Positions 1-12,237 are shown, counted from the first letter of the stretch. The stretch: DNA of 64,000 nucleotides from Zopfochytrium polystomum (GCA_025765615.1 JAIVFJ010000002.1:558001-622000), one strand, 5' to 3'. Numbers and translations are program-made. The notes: generated from the sequence alone by a model not told the origin.

Positions 1-30
1 CCGACTCCCACCGTCTTCGCACCCCACACT

Positions 31-2618
31 CTACGCCTCTTCCGCATTCGTCTCTGTCTTGTACTCCTCCTCCTCTTCTCCTTCTTCTTCTATCCAGCTC
101 TTCACAACCGTCCACTGGCCCTCGCCAAGCGCCGCGCCCGACCCATTCGTGCCCGCCCGATTCGCACTGCTGCTGGCCGCCATCTTGGCCTCGATACGCT
201 CCAGGTGCTTACTGAGCACGTACGCCTCACGGTCTTCCAGCTCGAACGCGCCACGGAACGTGAGCAGGCACAGGGTGACGGCGACGAGGACGCCGTAGTA
301 GCTCGTGTTGAAGCTGTTTTTGGAGAGCGGGTACGTGAGGAAGGTTCCGAGGACGGTGTAGGCGGCGTAGACCGCCGTCATTCGGTTTGGGATGGGGCAG
401 CCGAGCAACGTGAAGAGAGCCATTAAGAGGTGCTGGAAGGGGTTTCGGTAAAAGGCTTTGGGTGTTAAGAGGGAATCCCATCCAGCGCTCTTTTCAGCGC
501 CCTGATTACCGTGAGAAAAATATCCGAAGTTAAATCCGGCTGGTGGAATGACACGAACCGAGCAAAGAATCTGTGTTGAACGGGTAATGATTGTAACATC
601 AGAGTGGACGTCGACTTCATTTCGAGTATAAGAAAAGGCTTACATATGAGCTGTTATCACCAGCATATACGTGATGAGAGTGAACAATCGCAATCGCCTC
701 GAGTCATTGATCAAGAACGGAGTCCATGAGAGAACAAAGATGACGGTGGAGAGGCCAAGGTAAATCGTGAGCCGCAAGATGAGGATGTAGTTTCCTATCG
801 GCGTGTTCGCGCAAAGGCTTGGTGAAGTGACCGGTGCGAGCGACTCATTGCAGTACCTTTGCGTCGCGTGAGTGTGAGTATGTGCTTGTGCGAAATCCAT
901 CCAACAAGTAGCAGAAACAGAAGAAGAAAGCCAAAGAGTTCCTCCTCACAGATTCCTGTCTCCAGTCGCGCCGAAGACGGCCGCAACAGCGTTAAATACG
1001 GCATCGATGCGCACCGTCCGTAGCAGCGCCTTCTTCTGACTCTCCAAAAACTCATGCTCGTGCGCCGCGTCCGCGAACCGCGGCAGCCACAAACACACCC
1101 GCATCCACGCTGCGCGCGGCACCGCCGCCACCGCCCGCCACAACCGTCCCACAGCCTCCATCGACCGCCCGCGGCGCTGCACCCCATCGACCATCTCGGG
1201 CCCCACAGCGCCGCGGCCACCGTCGCGGACCCCGACGAGTCGAAACTCGCCGACGGTGACGCCGACCGCGAGCCGCTGCGCGCCGTCGTGCATGACGCTG
1301 CAGCCGCGGATCCCGGCGATCTCGGCGCGGACGACGACGAGGAAGTTGTAGCGGCGGGAAAAGTCTCGGGTGCGGTTGTGCAGGAGTGACTGGAGGATGC
1401 TGGCGGCGTAGGTGTAGCCGAGGGTGAGGAAGAAGATGGGGCTGGTGGAGGGGAACATCATGAGGTCGACGACGATGACCGAGGTCCAAATTACGATGCC
1501 GCCGAGGGTCGAGATGAGGAGGCTGGCGCGTTGGAAGGGGGAGGGGGGTTTGTGCCGGGCATTGAGAACACTGTCAAACCAAACCGGATTCCACACGTTA
1601 AAATTGAGACAATTCTGGGCTCACTTGGAGTGCGCCAGTTCGCAAACCGCAGCAATGAATGGTACAGCGATGAAGATGAAGCCCGGTTGAAAGGTGATTG
1701 TATCCTTTTTCTCGACTCTCCCACTACATTAGAAAGGTTGGATGTTGGCGAGCGATCTTTCACTCTCGACAGAAGCAGTGCACTTACAGGTAGGTCAGTA
1801 CATTGTTCGTCACAGGAAAAGCGACGATCAAGGTGAGAACGCAGATGTATCGAAGATTTCGCAGCACAAGGCCCTTTCGGAACAGAAACAGAGCCGGGGG
1901 ACCGCCCATCAATAAAAGGCCAACAACCTAACCAGAGACGCTCAGTGCTGGCCACCACACGCAGCCCCCGACCGAGGGAGGCAAACGCCAACAGCAGAAT
2001 GGTGAAAGCAAAAAAAAAAAAAAAAAAACACCTGAAGAAGGAACCCACCATCGCCGGAATCGCCCCCATCCGCACCCACGTAGCCTTTGCGTTCTGATAA
2101 AAAATCACAATCCAATAGACCAAATACAAAGCGCCGACGACCTCCAGCACCATGCTCGGGCCGACCCACCGCGCGGCCAAGTACGCCTGGTACTTTTGCT
2201 CGAGCGAGGCGTCCATGAACCGCCCGAACCACGGCTCCATGTCTTGCAGAATGTCCTCGAGCGAAATATCGAGGCGCGTCGGCGTCAGCGGGACGATGGT
2301 GTTGATCTGGTTCTGGATCGAGACCGGTATGAGCAGCTGCGGTAGCTTCGAGGCGCTCGCTGTTGGCCGCACCGTTCGCGGGCGCGTGTGCGGTGCTGAG
2401 GGAGGCGGTGGAGGTGGTAGATCGTGGAGTGGAGATCCGGGGAGGGTGTCCGGTGTGACGACATCGGTGGGCAGCGGTATAATGGCGTCGCTTTCTCGGG
2501 CTTCGAGGGTGCTGATACTTCTGGCGTCGGCCGTCCAAGCGGGTAGAGTTTGGGGTGTTGCTGCCGATGCTGCGGTGGTACTGCCATGGAAACCGTCGTC
2601 TTGCTGCCACCGCTCCAT
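31..2618 (-). CDS. multi-pass integral membrane protein, six-exon model, family not recognised
   Basis: Six exons are proposed: 2618-2049, 1927-1788, 1723-1625, 1570-950, 817-644 and 487-31. Together they keep frame and give about 496 residues. The first exon is Ser/Pro-rich, then a membrane segment (VLEVVGALYLVYWIVIF). Later exons add hydrophobic stretches such as YICVLTLIVAFPV, FIFIAVPFIAAVCELA, LLISTLGGIVIWTSVIVV, LILRLTIYLGLSTVIFVLSW and YYGVLVAVTLCLLTF, so about 8-10 membrane segments. A hydrophilic block of roughly 130 residues sits between segments in exon 4. The tail (ELEDREAYVLSKHLERIEAK) is a charged helix followed by an acidic end. Start is the ATG at 2618; an in-frame ATG at 2693 is also possible. 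The exon 5/6 junction is weakest: a second acceptor at 857 and a long open stretch upstream of 487 leave alternatives. The layout resembles the membrane half of receptor- or cyclase-like proteins, but no catalytic domain is present and I cannot name a family. Confidence 0.6.
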
Positions 2619-3015
2619 CCTGCTTCTTCCCCGTCCCCGCCTGTGTAGGGCTTTGGGTAACTGATCACGTTTTTTTTTCCCTTCTCCAGCCATTTGTGGT
2701 GGAAGTATGGTTTGGTTGACAATTTCCCGGCAATCGTTTCGCTCGCTGGCAAGCAAGGCGCCCCAGTCTGGCGGAATAGACAACAGCAATAGACATGCTT
2801 TCGGCGAGGCAGCTGTGAAAATTTGGGCGGACGGAGCGCAAAACCAATGCGCCGCTTCTTGTACAGACGGCGAAAAAAGCGTGTGCAAAGGGGTGTCCAC
2901 CGCCCCGAACATCGCGTGATGATACCTTCACGTGAAGACACACCGTGAAAGAAAAAAAAAAAAAAAGGGAAATTAAGAAAGAAATAAAGCAGTGTCTGGC
3001 CCACACTCCGCCTTC

Positions 3016-3959
3016 ATAAAGAGGAAAAGCGACAAGCTCGGCTCAAACTCAGCCCAAAGGCCCTTCGCAGCCTCCTGCGCGAACCCGATCCCCCCGCCGA
3101 CGCCAAGATCTACTTTGACCATGCGCGCACCTGCGACCTCCTGCTGCACCTTCTGCCCAGCCGGCGCGTCCTCCGCCACCACTCGTCCGTGCTGTCCCTG
3201 TCCTCTGGATTCTTCAAAAAAATGCTGACCACCGGATTCGCCAAGGCGTCCTCTGGATACGCCGAGCTCCAGTGCCCGTCGTCAGAGCGGTCGCTCCTGG
3301 CCTGCCTCGCACACCAATACGAGATCGCGGCGTCTGGTGACCTGACAGATGGAGATAACGTCCCCAACGTGAAAGAGGGGCAGTCGATTGTCATGGATGG
3401 AGAGTTGCTGGATATCCGTAATGTCATCGCAGCCGAGCTGTTGAATGTTCTCATCACGGCCGAGTACCTTCAGATTGAAGCCGTAATGGATCTCTGCGAG
3501 GACAAGTTTGGGCGCGTGTTTGTAAACGTTGCCATTGCTGAATCCTTACTAGATTTTTGGAGTGTGGGACACTGTCGCCAATAGCCCGCAGTTGAGCTAC
3601 CCAGCCATCTCAGTGCCATTGTTTGAGAAGATCTGTCAGTGGATCCCACCTGTGGTAACCGTTTCCCGTTTCCCCGTTTGCTGCGAAGTTTACTTGACTG
3701 CCGTCCCGTCCACGAAGTCAACATCCGGTCCTATTCAACGTCAACGTGTCACTTTGAAGCTTCCAAATAACCGCTTCCTCTTGAACCTCATTTTTTCATG
3801 GGGTAGTGAGATGGACCCATCAGTTCTTCGCGAAGTGGCTGCTAAAATGGTCCCACGGCATTTTCAAACCCCACTCTCTATCGCCGATGTCAAAAAGCTT
3901 GCGGCAAAGCATGGGACGAAGTTCGAGGACGTATGAAGCTTCTTTTGCAGACAATGTGA
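3016..3959 (+). pseudogene. decayed BTB/POZ-type gene, first of the tandem group
   Basis: Aligns with the two intact BTB genes downstream (4271 and 5946) over the whole length: the RTCD-x-L-x-H-LLPSRRVLR core, the AEYLQIE helix, a second exon beginning near 3552, and the C-terminal SIADVKKLAAKHGTKF block. Several breaks are visible. The position of the paralogues' ATG-AAG start is ATA-AAG at 3016. The start region and the LRSLLREP block lie in different frames. The second exon reads out of phase with exon 1 unless a base is restored near 3560. The usual ending LLLQ-x-M-stop is present (stop at 3957-3959) but in another frame, so the main frame ends early at 3936. Three or more independent lesions argue for a pseudogene; unusual splicing cannot be excluded. 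Confidence 0.7.
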
Positions 3960-4270
3960 AATGGTGGACCCGTATCCGACCGATGCAGATCTTATCTTCT
4001 TTGCTTGTAAATACCTTCGTACGTTCGGGGGACCATTCCCCGTGCTTGCGAATTTGAAATATAGTATCGGTCATATGCTTCCCTACGCCTCCGCACCATC
4101 GTATGCCCAGTCTTGTTAAGACTTGGATAAACGCGCAAGCGAGAGCTCTCTTCCTCGCGGTCAAGCAATTCACCAAGTGCAGAGCAGCCACCCAAGCGAA
4201 ATAACGAATTTATTAAGTATCCACCGCCCACTCTCGCTGCCTCGTGCCGCTCCCCACCGCCATCTCAGCA

Positions 4271-5270
4271 ATGAAGCGCAAGCCAATCGCACCGCCCTGC
4301 GATCCCCCGACGCCCGCCAAGCTGCGCCGCGTCCTGGGCGAGCCCGAGCCCGCCGCCGACGCCGAGCTGCTCTTCGACGACGCGCGCACCTGCGACGTCA
4401 TCGTGCGGCTGCTCCCCACCCGCCGCCTGCTACGCCTACACACCGGCGTGCTGGCGCTGGCGTCCGGATACTTTGCAGCCATGTTCCACTCGGGCTTCGC
4501 CGAGGCCACTGCGGGGTACGTCGAGCTCGCGTACCCGGCGTCCGAGACGGCGCTGCTCGCGTGCCTCGCGCACTTGTACGAGGTCGCACCGGACGTGCAA
4601 AAGCAAAATGTAAAGAAGAAGGGCGCGCGATCCAAGACCCCCGGGATGCCGCTCGTGCGGCGCGGCCAGCAGATCTTGGTCGACGGCGCGGCGATGGTGC
4701 CGGAGAAGGTCGTCAAGGCGGAGCTTCTGGATGTGCTCGTCACGGCCGATTACCTGCAGATCGAATCGATGGTGGCGACTTGCCGGAAAAGGTTTGCGTG
4801 ATTTATCTGCACATGCCGATGGATGGCAGAACTTGACTTAATATGTTCCTCAGGTTCCAAAAGAGTTGGTACGATGTCGCCACGAGTCCGCAGTTACGTT
4901 ACCCAGCAATACCGAGTCCGCTGTTCGAAAAACTATGCCTTTGGATGCCCTCGACGGTACGACATTTTGTTCAACGGTCTATCCCTTTCTTACTAATATC
5001 AACGTACAGTACATAGAAGACGATAGCGATAGCGACTCAGATTCGGACGAGGAGACTGAAATTTTCAACAACTACTTTATCCTCGATACCGTCTTCAGGT
5101 GGGGGGAAAAAGCCGACCCGGCCGTTGTGGCCGAAATTATCGCCAAGATTCAAAGCGCGCACTTCAAGAACCATCCACTATCAATACATGACATCAAGGC
5201 TCTAGCCGAAACACACGGCCAAAAATTTCGAGAGGCATTGTCTGTGGATCTCCTCTTGCAAATCATGTGA
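4271..5270 (+). CDS. BTB/POZ-like protein, three exons, intact
   Basis: Exons 4271-4791, 4854-4956 and 5010-5270 give 294 residues; intron phases are 2 and 0, with clean GT/AG signals (cctcag|G, acgtacag|T). The ATG (MKRKPIAPP) is preceded by no in-frame ATG. Residues about 40-175 match the BTB/POZ pattern: DDARTCDVIVRLLPTRRLLR (ligand-strand start), LHTGVLALASGYFAAMF, VELAYPASE and AELLDVLVTADYLQIE. An insert rich in Lys and Arg separates two BTB helices. After the BTB fold comes an acidic Asp/Ser tract, then a C-terminal module FRWGEKADPAVVAEIIAKI shared with all relatives in this window. BTB domains mediate dimerisation and often link substrates to cullin-3 ligases; that role here is inferred from family only. 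It forms a tandem pair with the gene at 5946. Confidence 0.85.
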
Positions 5271-5945
5271 GCAATATTAGCCACTTCCGATGCGTATCGC
5301 ACTTTTTGCAGGGTCAATCAGAGAAAAGACTGTGTTTGTGAATACATCCAAAAATAGAGACCGATGGAAGCACGTTTCGTTGTTTGAAAGAAGAGGTAGT
5401 GATGTGTTGTCGTAAGTGCGGATAGCCCCACCAGGCTTCTCTGAACACACCAGCGTAATTGGATTGGCTTTCCTTCGTCAAAGCTAAAGTAAATTCCGGT
5501 TGGATCTTCAATCGCGTTTATATTGCCCGTCGGTGGGTGTTTTTGGTTTAATTTCGAGGACGTTGACGAGGGAAAGTTGCCTCGCCTTGCTCTACCCTCC
5601 TCTTTGTTTTACACCACTTTGCTTTTCAACCTCCGCTTGTCCCACACAGCGCGGATGGTTCCAGGTCCCAAGCGGCCCGTGGTCCAGCGGGGCCGTCCCA
5701 GCGAGTCCTAGTCAACTTTCCAACGTTGATCGCAATCCTCCAATCCTTCCTACAAACAATATTAATTTCCGTCATGCTTCCCTCCGTCTCCGCACCATCG
5801 CGCGCCCAGTCGCGGAGACTTGGAATAAAAGCGCAAGCGGGAGTTCCCTCGCTCAAGCCAACTTTTGCAAAGCGTGGGCGAGCAGCGCACCGTCGGCCCC
5901 AGAGAAACGGACCGAAATTTGGCTTCGACGGACCGACCCGTCTTC

Positions 5946-6960
5946 ATGAAGCGCAAATTAACAGCGCCGGCCTCCGATCCCCCGACGCCGGGCAAGCTGC
6001 GCCGCCTCCTCGGCGAGCCCGAGCCCGACCCCAACGCCGAGATCCTCTTCGACGACGCGCGCACCTGCGACGTCATCGTGCGGCTGCTCCCCACCCGCCG
6101 CCTCCTGCGCCTCCACACCGGCGTGCTGGCGCTCGCGTCGGGGTACTTCGCCGCCATGTTCTTCTCCGGCTTCGCCGAGGCGGAGGCCGGGTACGTCGAG
6201 CTCGAGTGCCCGGCGTCCGAGACGGCGCTACTGGCGTGCCTCGCGCACGTGTACGAGACCGCGCCGGATCGGCAAAAGGAAGTGACCCAGGACACCGGCG
6301 CGCGGATGCCGCCGGTGCGGCGGGGCCAGCAGGTCGTGGTCGACGGCGCGGCGATGTTGACGGAGAAGGTCGTCAAGGCGGAGCTGTTGGACGTGCTCGT
6401 CACGGCCGATTACCTGCAGATCGAATCGATGGTGGCGATTTGTCGGTTAAGGTTGGGGGAAGAAGTCTTCGCCGCCGCACGATCGCGGCGGGTGCTGATC
6501 ATTGATTTTACAATCTTTTTTTTTTTTTTTTTTTCTTTTTTCTTTTTTCTTTTTGGTAGGTTCCACAGCAGTTGGTACGAGGTCGCCTCGAGTCCGCGAT
6601 TGCATTACCCGGCAATACCGAGTCAGCTGTTTGCAAAAATTTGCCTCTGGATTCCCTCGACGGTATTTATAAGATTGTGTTTGAACCGTCCCACCCCTTT
6701 TTTTGATTAACATGCACTTTCAGAACAAGAGTTCCGATCGCCAGAAGTATTATATCAACACCTACTTTATCCTCGACACGGTCTTCCAGTGGGGTAGAGA
6801 CGCTAGCCCCGACATAATAGGCGAAATCATCGCGAAGATTGCAAGCGCGCACTTTTCGAAATATCCGCTATCGGTAACTGAGATCAAGAAGCTATCCGTA
6901 AAATACGGCCAAAAATTCAACGAGGCACTGTCGGTGGAACTTCTTTTGCAGATCATGTGA
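5946..6960 (+). CDS. BTB/POZ-like protein, three exons, intact tandem copy
   Basis: Exons 5946-6451, 6560-6662 and 6724-6960 encode 281 residues, with the same intron positions and phases (2, then 0) and the same 103-nt middle exon as the gene at 4271. Exon 1 is close to identical at protein level to that copy (RTCDVIVRLLPTRRLLRLHT, ALASGYFAAMF, ELLDVLVTADYLQIESM). The first intron contains a long T-rich tract (6515-6550) that reads as poly-Phe if left unspliced. The acidic Asp/Ser tract of the sister gene is missing; exon 3 starts NKSSDRQKYY instead. The C-terminal module FQWGRDASPDIIGEIIAKI is present and the protein ends LLLQIM. Likely a recent tandem duplicate. A dimerising adaptor role is a family-level inference. 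Confidence 0.85.
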
Positions 6961-7400
6961 GCAGCATCATGTGTTCACGTCTTTTGAAGACGATCACCTT
7001 TTTTTTTGGCGGCCGCTAGCGATGTTCCGGGAGTATGGCTGTAGTATCATTGGTGAATTTTGCCGCAATACTGGGACGAATTGCAAGGGAAATCAAGGAG
7101 GGAATGTGGCTTTCATGAACATGTATTAAACAGTTATCGGGGTTGTCAGAAATTAAACAGTTATCTAGTGTTTATCCATCTCTGATTCGGCGCAACACAG
7201 AAGCATCACCATTTGATCTGTTCTAAAGAGGTGGAAATTATGTGGCGCGAGCGACCAGGGAACCTATCTGCATTATCGGGAGGCGTATCCTCTAATCTTG
7301 CGGTTGTCCCGCAAAAAGGAGCCTGCTCTTTTCAGCAGCTGTCTCCACGTTTTGTTATTTTATTTGTGGCCTTGTATTTGGGACCCAATAGGGCTTGAGT
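6961..7400. other. intergenic, no gene seen
   Basis: Downstream of the second intact BTB gene. Short reading frames only, no conserved motif and no recognised RNA gene. Confidence 0.5.
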
Positions 7401-8489
7401 CCGTCGCGCACACCGTCGACGACGACGGCGACAGCAGCGGCGTAATCGGCATCGTTCGTCGGCATCGGCCCGCAGCAGCGGTGGTCTGGCGAGCGGCTCG
7501 TCGAGCTCGTCGTTGGTTAATACTTGCGCTTTCTTGCGGCCCTTAGAACCGACAACGGTCTCGTTGGCACCGGCTGCTCGCGAGGCCTTGCCGCTGGTGG
7601 TGGACTTGCGTGGTGCGGTCTACGGCAGCGGCCGCGGCCGCAACGGTCCCTGCAAGGAGGGCCTTGGCCTTGGCTGCCGCTGCATGCACGGATGGGACGA
7701 CCACTTGGCGGCGGCGGCGGCGGAAGCGACAGCAGGAACCGCAACGGTGGGTTCCCCTGCTTGAGCGGCTCCACCTCGTCCGCGGCGGACGGTGGTGGGC
7801 GGTGCTGGTGGCGGGCGGTTGGGCGGTGGCGTGCGGTTGGACGACGGCGGCGGGGTCGGCGAGGACGGCGGCGGCGGCACGGGCTCTGCATCGCGTAACT
7901 CGAGGAGTAATGTGCATTGAGATGATGAGTGGTGTTGGCGCAGGTGCGTTTTCAAAGAATCTCGAAAGGAAAGAGCAAAACTGGACCGACTTCTGCTGCC
8001 CGTAGAGCTGTTGAGGGCGAGCGGAGCTATGGGCGTGATGGAGGTCTGTTGTGGATGCTCATTCGGAGAACCACCGACACTACTGGACCCAGACAACCGA
8101 TCCTGCAGATCCACGGAAGAATCGTCGTGCGCTTTGGCTAGCTCCTGCTGCTGCGGCGGCTTCGGATTCTGACTGCTGGCAGCGCTGTCCGTGCTGGAGC
8201 TGATTTGGAAAGGCCTGTCGTCACGGACGGTGAGTACAGTGGTGGTGACTGTCACAAAGGACGACGTCGAGGGCGTCGGCAAAAGCGATAGCGAGGAGGA
8301 GGACGATGTCGGCGACGGTGATGTGGTTAAGGACGAGGGTGAAAGGCGTAAAGAAGCGGGCAGAGCCTCAACCAGCTCTCGACAGCGGCTTTTCAGCGGA
8401 GTTTGTAGTGTTGTCGTCGGCGACCACGGCAGCGGCGGAACGGCGAGGCCGCTCGAAACCGGCTCGTCTAGCTCGTTCGTTTTGCACAA
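7401..8489 (-). pseudogene. low-complexity minus-strand reading frame, probably degraded
   Basis: A 289-codon Ser/Pro/Thr-rich frame runs 8489-7620 without an ATG at its start (first codon TTG). An AG just upstream (about 8527) could be an acceptor, but no convincing upstream exon was found. Beyond its stop, protein-like sequence continues in other frames down to about 7400, for example KSTTSGKASRAAG, GSKGRKKAQVL and NDELDEPLARPP. The block NELDEPVSSGLAVPP near 8470 resembles NDELDEPLARPP near 7500, suggesting an internal repeat. Changing frames with protein-like composition suggest a frameshifted gene or a Ser/Pro-rich protein with missed introns. No domain is recognised. Confidence 0.3.
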
Positions 8490-8847
8490 TATTGATGGAC
8501 AATCATGGCCAGCGGAGGAAGCCTATGAAGGCATTTTGTTCAAAGATGATGCCGTCATCTCGGATTGAGATGCAATCAGGCAGTCCACGCCCATATTGAG
8601 CGTCCCACTTTTGGGTTTTCACACTTGCTCGAAAACCACACAGGGAACTGAATGGCTGTGTGGTGGTGTCTGTGGGGGAAGGCGCTCTTGTTGCTGATCG
8701 AAGAGTGCGGCGAAATCACCATTTACATTTTTTCCAAAGAAGAGGTGGCAATGTATTCTAGTGGCAAGGAAGGGACGCATCAACAATTCTGGCTTCAGAA
8801 TGGCGAAAGACGGTCAAAATTCGGGGCTTAGTTTTTAGATGTCACCC
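8490..8847. other. intergenic, no gene seen
   Basis: Contains the 3' flank of the minus-strand hydrolase gene. No other feature supported. Confidence 0.4.
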
Positions 8848-10206
8848 TCAAAGCGCCAAAACCGAAATAATAAGGGAGAAAATAGAGAAAACTCCGAAGA
8901 ACACCAAATTCAACTCTTTACGCAGAGAATGATGGGCGCTGGAGGTCCAGCTGGCGCTTTTGACTGTCGTTCCCGATATGGATGAACCGGAAGTGGAAGT
9001 TCCCGCCGGAGCGCTGCTTCCAGAAGTAATTGTCCCTCCGCGCGACGTTGCGCTGGGGGAAGAGGACGATGTAGCGTTCAACGGTTCGAAGCGATCGAAG
9101 ATGTTTTCTCGCACTGAATCGATGTGAAAAACGCAGGGGCCGTCGTGACCGCATCCAGTAGCCGTAAAGTAACCGAGTTTCGCGTTGTACAGCTTCTGCA
9201 AATACAGCATGTAGTGAAGCATCCGGTTGAGGCGCTGCGTCCCTTGCGCCATCGACGCGCAGCCTTTGCTGAGGATCATGTCGTTTTCGTCCGTGTCGTC
9301 CAGCTCGGCCAAAAAGTCCACCCGCCGCTGGACGAAGCGCGGCAGGATGTTGGCGTCCTGCAGCAGCTCGGCGACCTGGGGGGCCGCGGACTGCGACACC
9401 TCGAGCCCAAACTTGTACTTGTTGACGCCGGCGCACTGAGAGACGTCGAACTGGACAAAGTCGGACGCCTCGAAGCCGGAGGGGGAGTCTGTCAGCGAGC
9501 GGATCTTGTCGGTGGGCAGCCTGCGGCCGTCGAAGAACAGGAACGACGAGCCGGAGCCGACGATGAAGCGGACGGGGGCGCGGAAGGACTCGATCGCCTG
9601 GGAGAGGACGGCGTAGCGGTTTGCCATCTGGGCGCCGGCGGAGAAGCCGACGACGGTGACTTGCGAGACGGACGGGTACGAGTCAAGGACGTCCTTGATG
9701 AGGCCGTCGAGGATGCGGAAGGTGGATTCCTGGAAGCCGATGGCGGGGGTGCCTTCCGCGTAGTCGTCGGTGGTGTTTGACGACCAGACCAGGTTGCCGC
9801 CGACGTTGAGCTCGGCGGTGTTGAAGTAAGGGGCGACGATGATGGAGCTGGCGACGGCGGGCGACTCGTCGAACACGAAGCACTCTTGCCACCAGCGGAG
9901 GATGCCGTGGAAGCAGAAGACGGCGCGGTCGGGGCTGCCGGAGGGGCCGACGTAGACGTAGGTGGGGATGGTGCCCTCGGCGGTCGGCTTCATGACCTGG
10001 GTGGCGGTGAGGACGGGGACGGGCACGCCGTTTGCGTCGAACTGCTGTGCGAGGGCGGCGGGCATGGCGGGCAGTAGCAGTAGTTGTAGTAGCAGTAGGG
10101 CGAAAAGGTGCAGCAGCGTCGTCGCCGCGATCGCGATGGCGGGGGGTGGGGATGCGATCTTCGCCATGGGTTGCGCCTGTCGATGCTGCTGCCGCCGCCA
10201 CTGCAT
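8848..10206 (-). CDS. secreted, probably GPI-anchored alpha/beta-hydrolase
   Basis: A single exon of 452 codons from the ATG at 10206 (a second ATG at 10167 gives a cleaner signal peptide: short basic start, then FALLLLQLLLLPAMPAALA). The core has hydrolase features: AVFCFHG (oxyanion-side strand), WWQECFVFDES, IIVAPYFN, the nucleophile elbow GFSAGAQ with Ser at about residue 189, and a late GCGHDGPC with His at about 354. The C-terminus is a Ser/Thr-rich stalk followed by a hydrophobic tail (VFFGVFSIFSLIISVLAL), typical of GPI-anchored wall or surface proteins. Substrate is unknown; the fold resembles esterase- or feruloyl-esterase-like extracellular enzymes. Upstream is an (ATT)n-type tract at 10206-10230. 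Confidence 0.75.
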   Translation of the reverse strand: MQWRRQQHRQAQPMAKIASPPPAIAIAATTLLHLFALLLLQLLLLPAMPAALAQQFDANGVPVPVLTATQVMKPTAEGTIPTYVYVGPSGSPDRAVFCFHGILRWWQECFVFDESPAVASSIIVAPYFNTAELNVGGNLVWSSNTTDDYAEGTPAIGFQESTFRILDGLIKDVLDSYPSVSQVTVVGFSAGAQMANRYAVLSQAIESFRAPVRFIVGSGSSFLFFDGRRLPTDKIRSLTDSPSGFEASDFVQFDVSQCAGVNKYKFGLEVSQSAAPQVAELLQDANILPRFVQRRVDFLAELDDTDENDMILSKGCASMAQGTQRLNRMLHYMLYLQKLYNAKLGYFTATGCGHDGPCVFHIDSVRENIFDRFEPLNATSSSSPSATSRGGTITSGSSAPAGTSTSGSSISGTTVKSASWTSSAHHSLRKELNLVFFGVFSIFSLIISVLAL

Positions 10207-10429
10207 AATAATAATAATAATAATACTAACATTATGTATGACGATGACAAAGGACAAAGCCGGGAGCGGGTGGGGTTTTTCTTCCCCATTCCGATCAACA
10301 AAACAACCAACTGATTTTCTCGTGGGTGTGTCTCTCCCAAGCGTTTGTCTTCGGCGAAGAAATCCTTTCCTTTCTTGGTGGTTCGAAGGTGGTTCACGCG
10401 GGACAAAGCTCGTCCCGACAACCTGCGAA

Positions 10430-11415
10430 TTGATGACGCCGACAGGCCGCGTTTGATTCCAACTTTCGCATATCGAACGCCCCCACCTACAAGGGCCTGC
10501 ACTGCTCCACACTTGCTGGTGGGCACCACGCGAAGTGTATCTCAATCGGAGGCTCTGAAATCCTACACTGCCACAATTTAAATGTGAACGATGATCAGCA
10601 CCAAAAGTCAGCACCAAAAGCCTTGTGAGCGACATGACGCCAGACAGTAGGGAGTTGGACAGACTGCCCTGTAATGATTGTATGACACCAACAACCACAA
10701 ATGTTTCGAAAGTCCTGAAATATGACGTAAATGGTCCACGGAAGTTGGCACTTCCACCCAGCAGCCCAGAGTGGTCGCAGCCCCATCGTCGGGTAGTCTG
10801 AGCGCTCGTAGTGTTGCACCACCCTGCAAAACCATCAAAGGGAAAGCCGTCGTCAATATGGAGGCTCCGGTAGGCGAGTTTGGAACGATAGCAGAACTGT
10901 TGGCAGAGTCGAATAATTCACAGTCTCGTTCAGCTGAATCCACTCGTAAGAGGACTTCCATCACGCTCGCTCCGCCGCCGACTGGGAGATCATGATCTCG
11001 TAGGCCTTTGGCTGAATCAACGAAACCAAGTTGTCGAGCATCAACGTCGGTCGATTTTTGGAGTCCCGCGGCTGTCTGCAGCAGCGAGAAGATCGAATGC
11101 CGTCGACGATCATCGATGCGACCACCAGCGCCGCCAGTCTTGGCCGGCGAAGAATTTAGCACCGCACTTGCCCTGCCGCGAGCAGGTTCCATCGAGGCTC
11201 ATCGTACTCATCGGGGAAGGAGTGAGCAAAGCGGGAGAGAACCGCGACGGCGCTGGAGACGACGAGCAGAACAAAGCCGCAGCAAGGGCGACGAGGGTAA
11301 GCTGAATGCGAGGACCCCAGGTGGAGCGGCCTCCTTGGCTCGTTCCCTGGCGCAGTTGCCGACGCGGCGGTGGCGGTGCTGGTGGTGGCGCTGCCCAAAG
11401 CGTTTTGGGTGGGAC
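10430..11415 (-). pseudogene. degraded copy B of the 13.9-15.0 kb membrane-protein gene
   Basis: Nucleotide and protein similarity to the gene at 13924-15047 runs through most of its length: VVSSAVAVLSRF against VSGAVAVFSRL, the DEYDEP motif, LRRPRLAALVVASM, LVSLIQPKAYEI, VQLNETVNY-like sequence and AATTLGCWVEVP. The 3' ends also match beyond the coding region (the gccgacaggccgcgtttga block at 10438 and 13892). Copy B lacks the segment corresponding to WKRFYFAFALWLTAAAG, carries in-frame stops, and has lost its signal peptide where an A-run starts at 11424. It is a decayed segmental duplicate. Confidence 0.75.
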
Positions 11416-11423
11416 CGCAGTGA

Positions 11424-11454
<31 letters not shown>
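11424..11454 (+). repeat. poly(A) tract
   Basis: About 31 consecutive A bases, lying where copy B loses similarity to copy A. It may mark the duplication breakpoint. Confidence 0.9.
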
Positions 11455-11459
<5 letters not shown>

Positions 11460-12237
11460 TTCAATCAAATTATACCGGCAGGAGCTTTGAGATTTTCTGT
11501 GTACGCTTACTTTTGTTTGCGGAGAGACTGGGTTAGCGAGAGCCGGACATACCAGAGTGGGACAGCGCCACGCGAGATGCTCACCCTCGCCCCCCTTTGA
11601 AGCTCAACGGCAGCCCGGACACCGCTCCTTGAGAGCTCTCAGCCAGGGGGTTGTCATGGGTTACGCTGAAGCTTGCTGGTCTGATTAGTGAAAGGCTTTT
11701 TGGTTCCGTCGAGCGTTCTGACGAAAGGAACTTAAAAGGTTGATGCCAGCTTCCTTAGCTCTCTTGATGGACGTTTAAGCAATAATTGCTCATTCTAGCT
11801 CGTGTTATACTCTTCTCAAGAAGTTTATGACCGAGAAATTACATTTCCAGAAGGGTTGCGCGGATGGGGTTGTTGATGGATTTTTCCCTGAAAACGGTGG
11901 TTCAAGGGGGCTATGCTTAGAATGGGTGGGTCCACGAGTAGACGCTCCCATAACAATATTCATAAAAAAATATCTCAGTCAGTGGCACGTCCGCTCATGA
12001 TTGGCGGTGCCTTCGTTTTTTCTCCACATTGGAGTTTTCTGTCTTCCGAAACGAAGAAGGAGACAGGAGACTCCTTTCGCTCTCAGTTGGGCAAACACTG
12101 TCGTTAATTTATACGTAACAAAAAACATTTCCGACGGTCGAGGTGAAATAGCGCGGATGTCTTCGTTGCTGTTGTGTGTGTACTGCATTGCACGTCACAA
12201 AACATATAGTGTAATAATTTCATAAAGCTTGTTTTGA
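11455..12237. other. intergenic, no gene seen
   Basis: AT-richer stretch between copies B and C of the duplicated membrane gene. Only short frames without motifs. Confidence 0.4.

Noticed and set aside
6515..6550. Poly-Phe stretch inside the BTB gene at 5946
   Set aside because: It is the T-rich tract of intron 1; the paralogue's exon boundaries flank it exactly.
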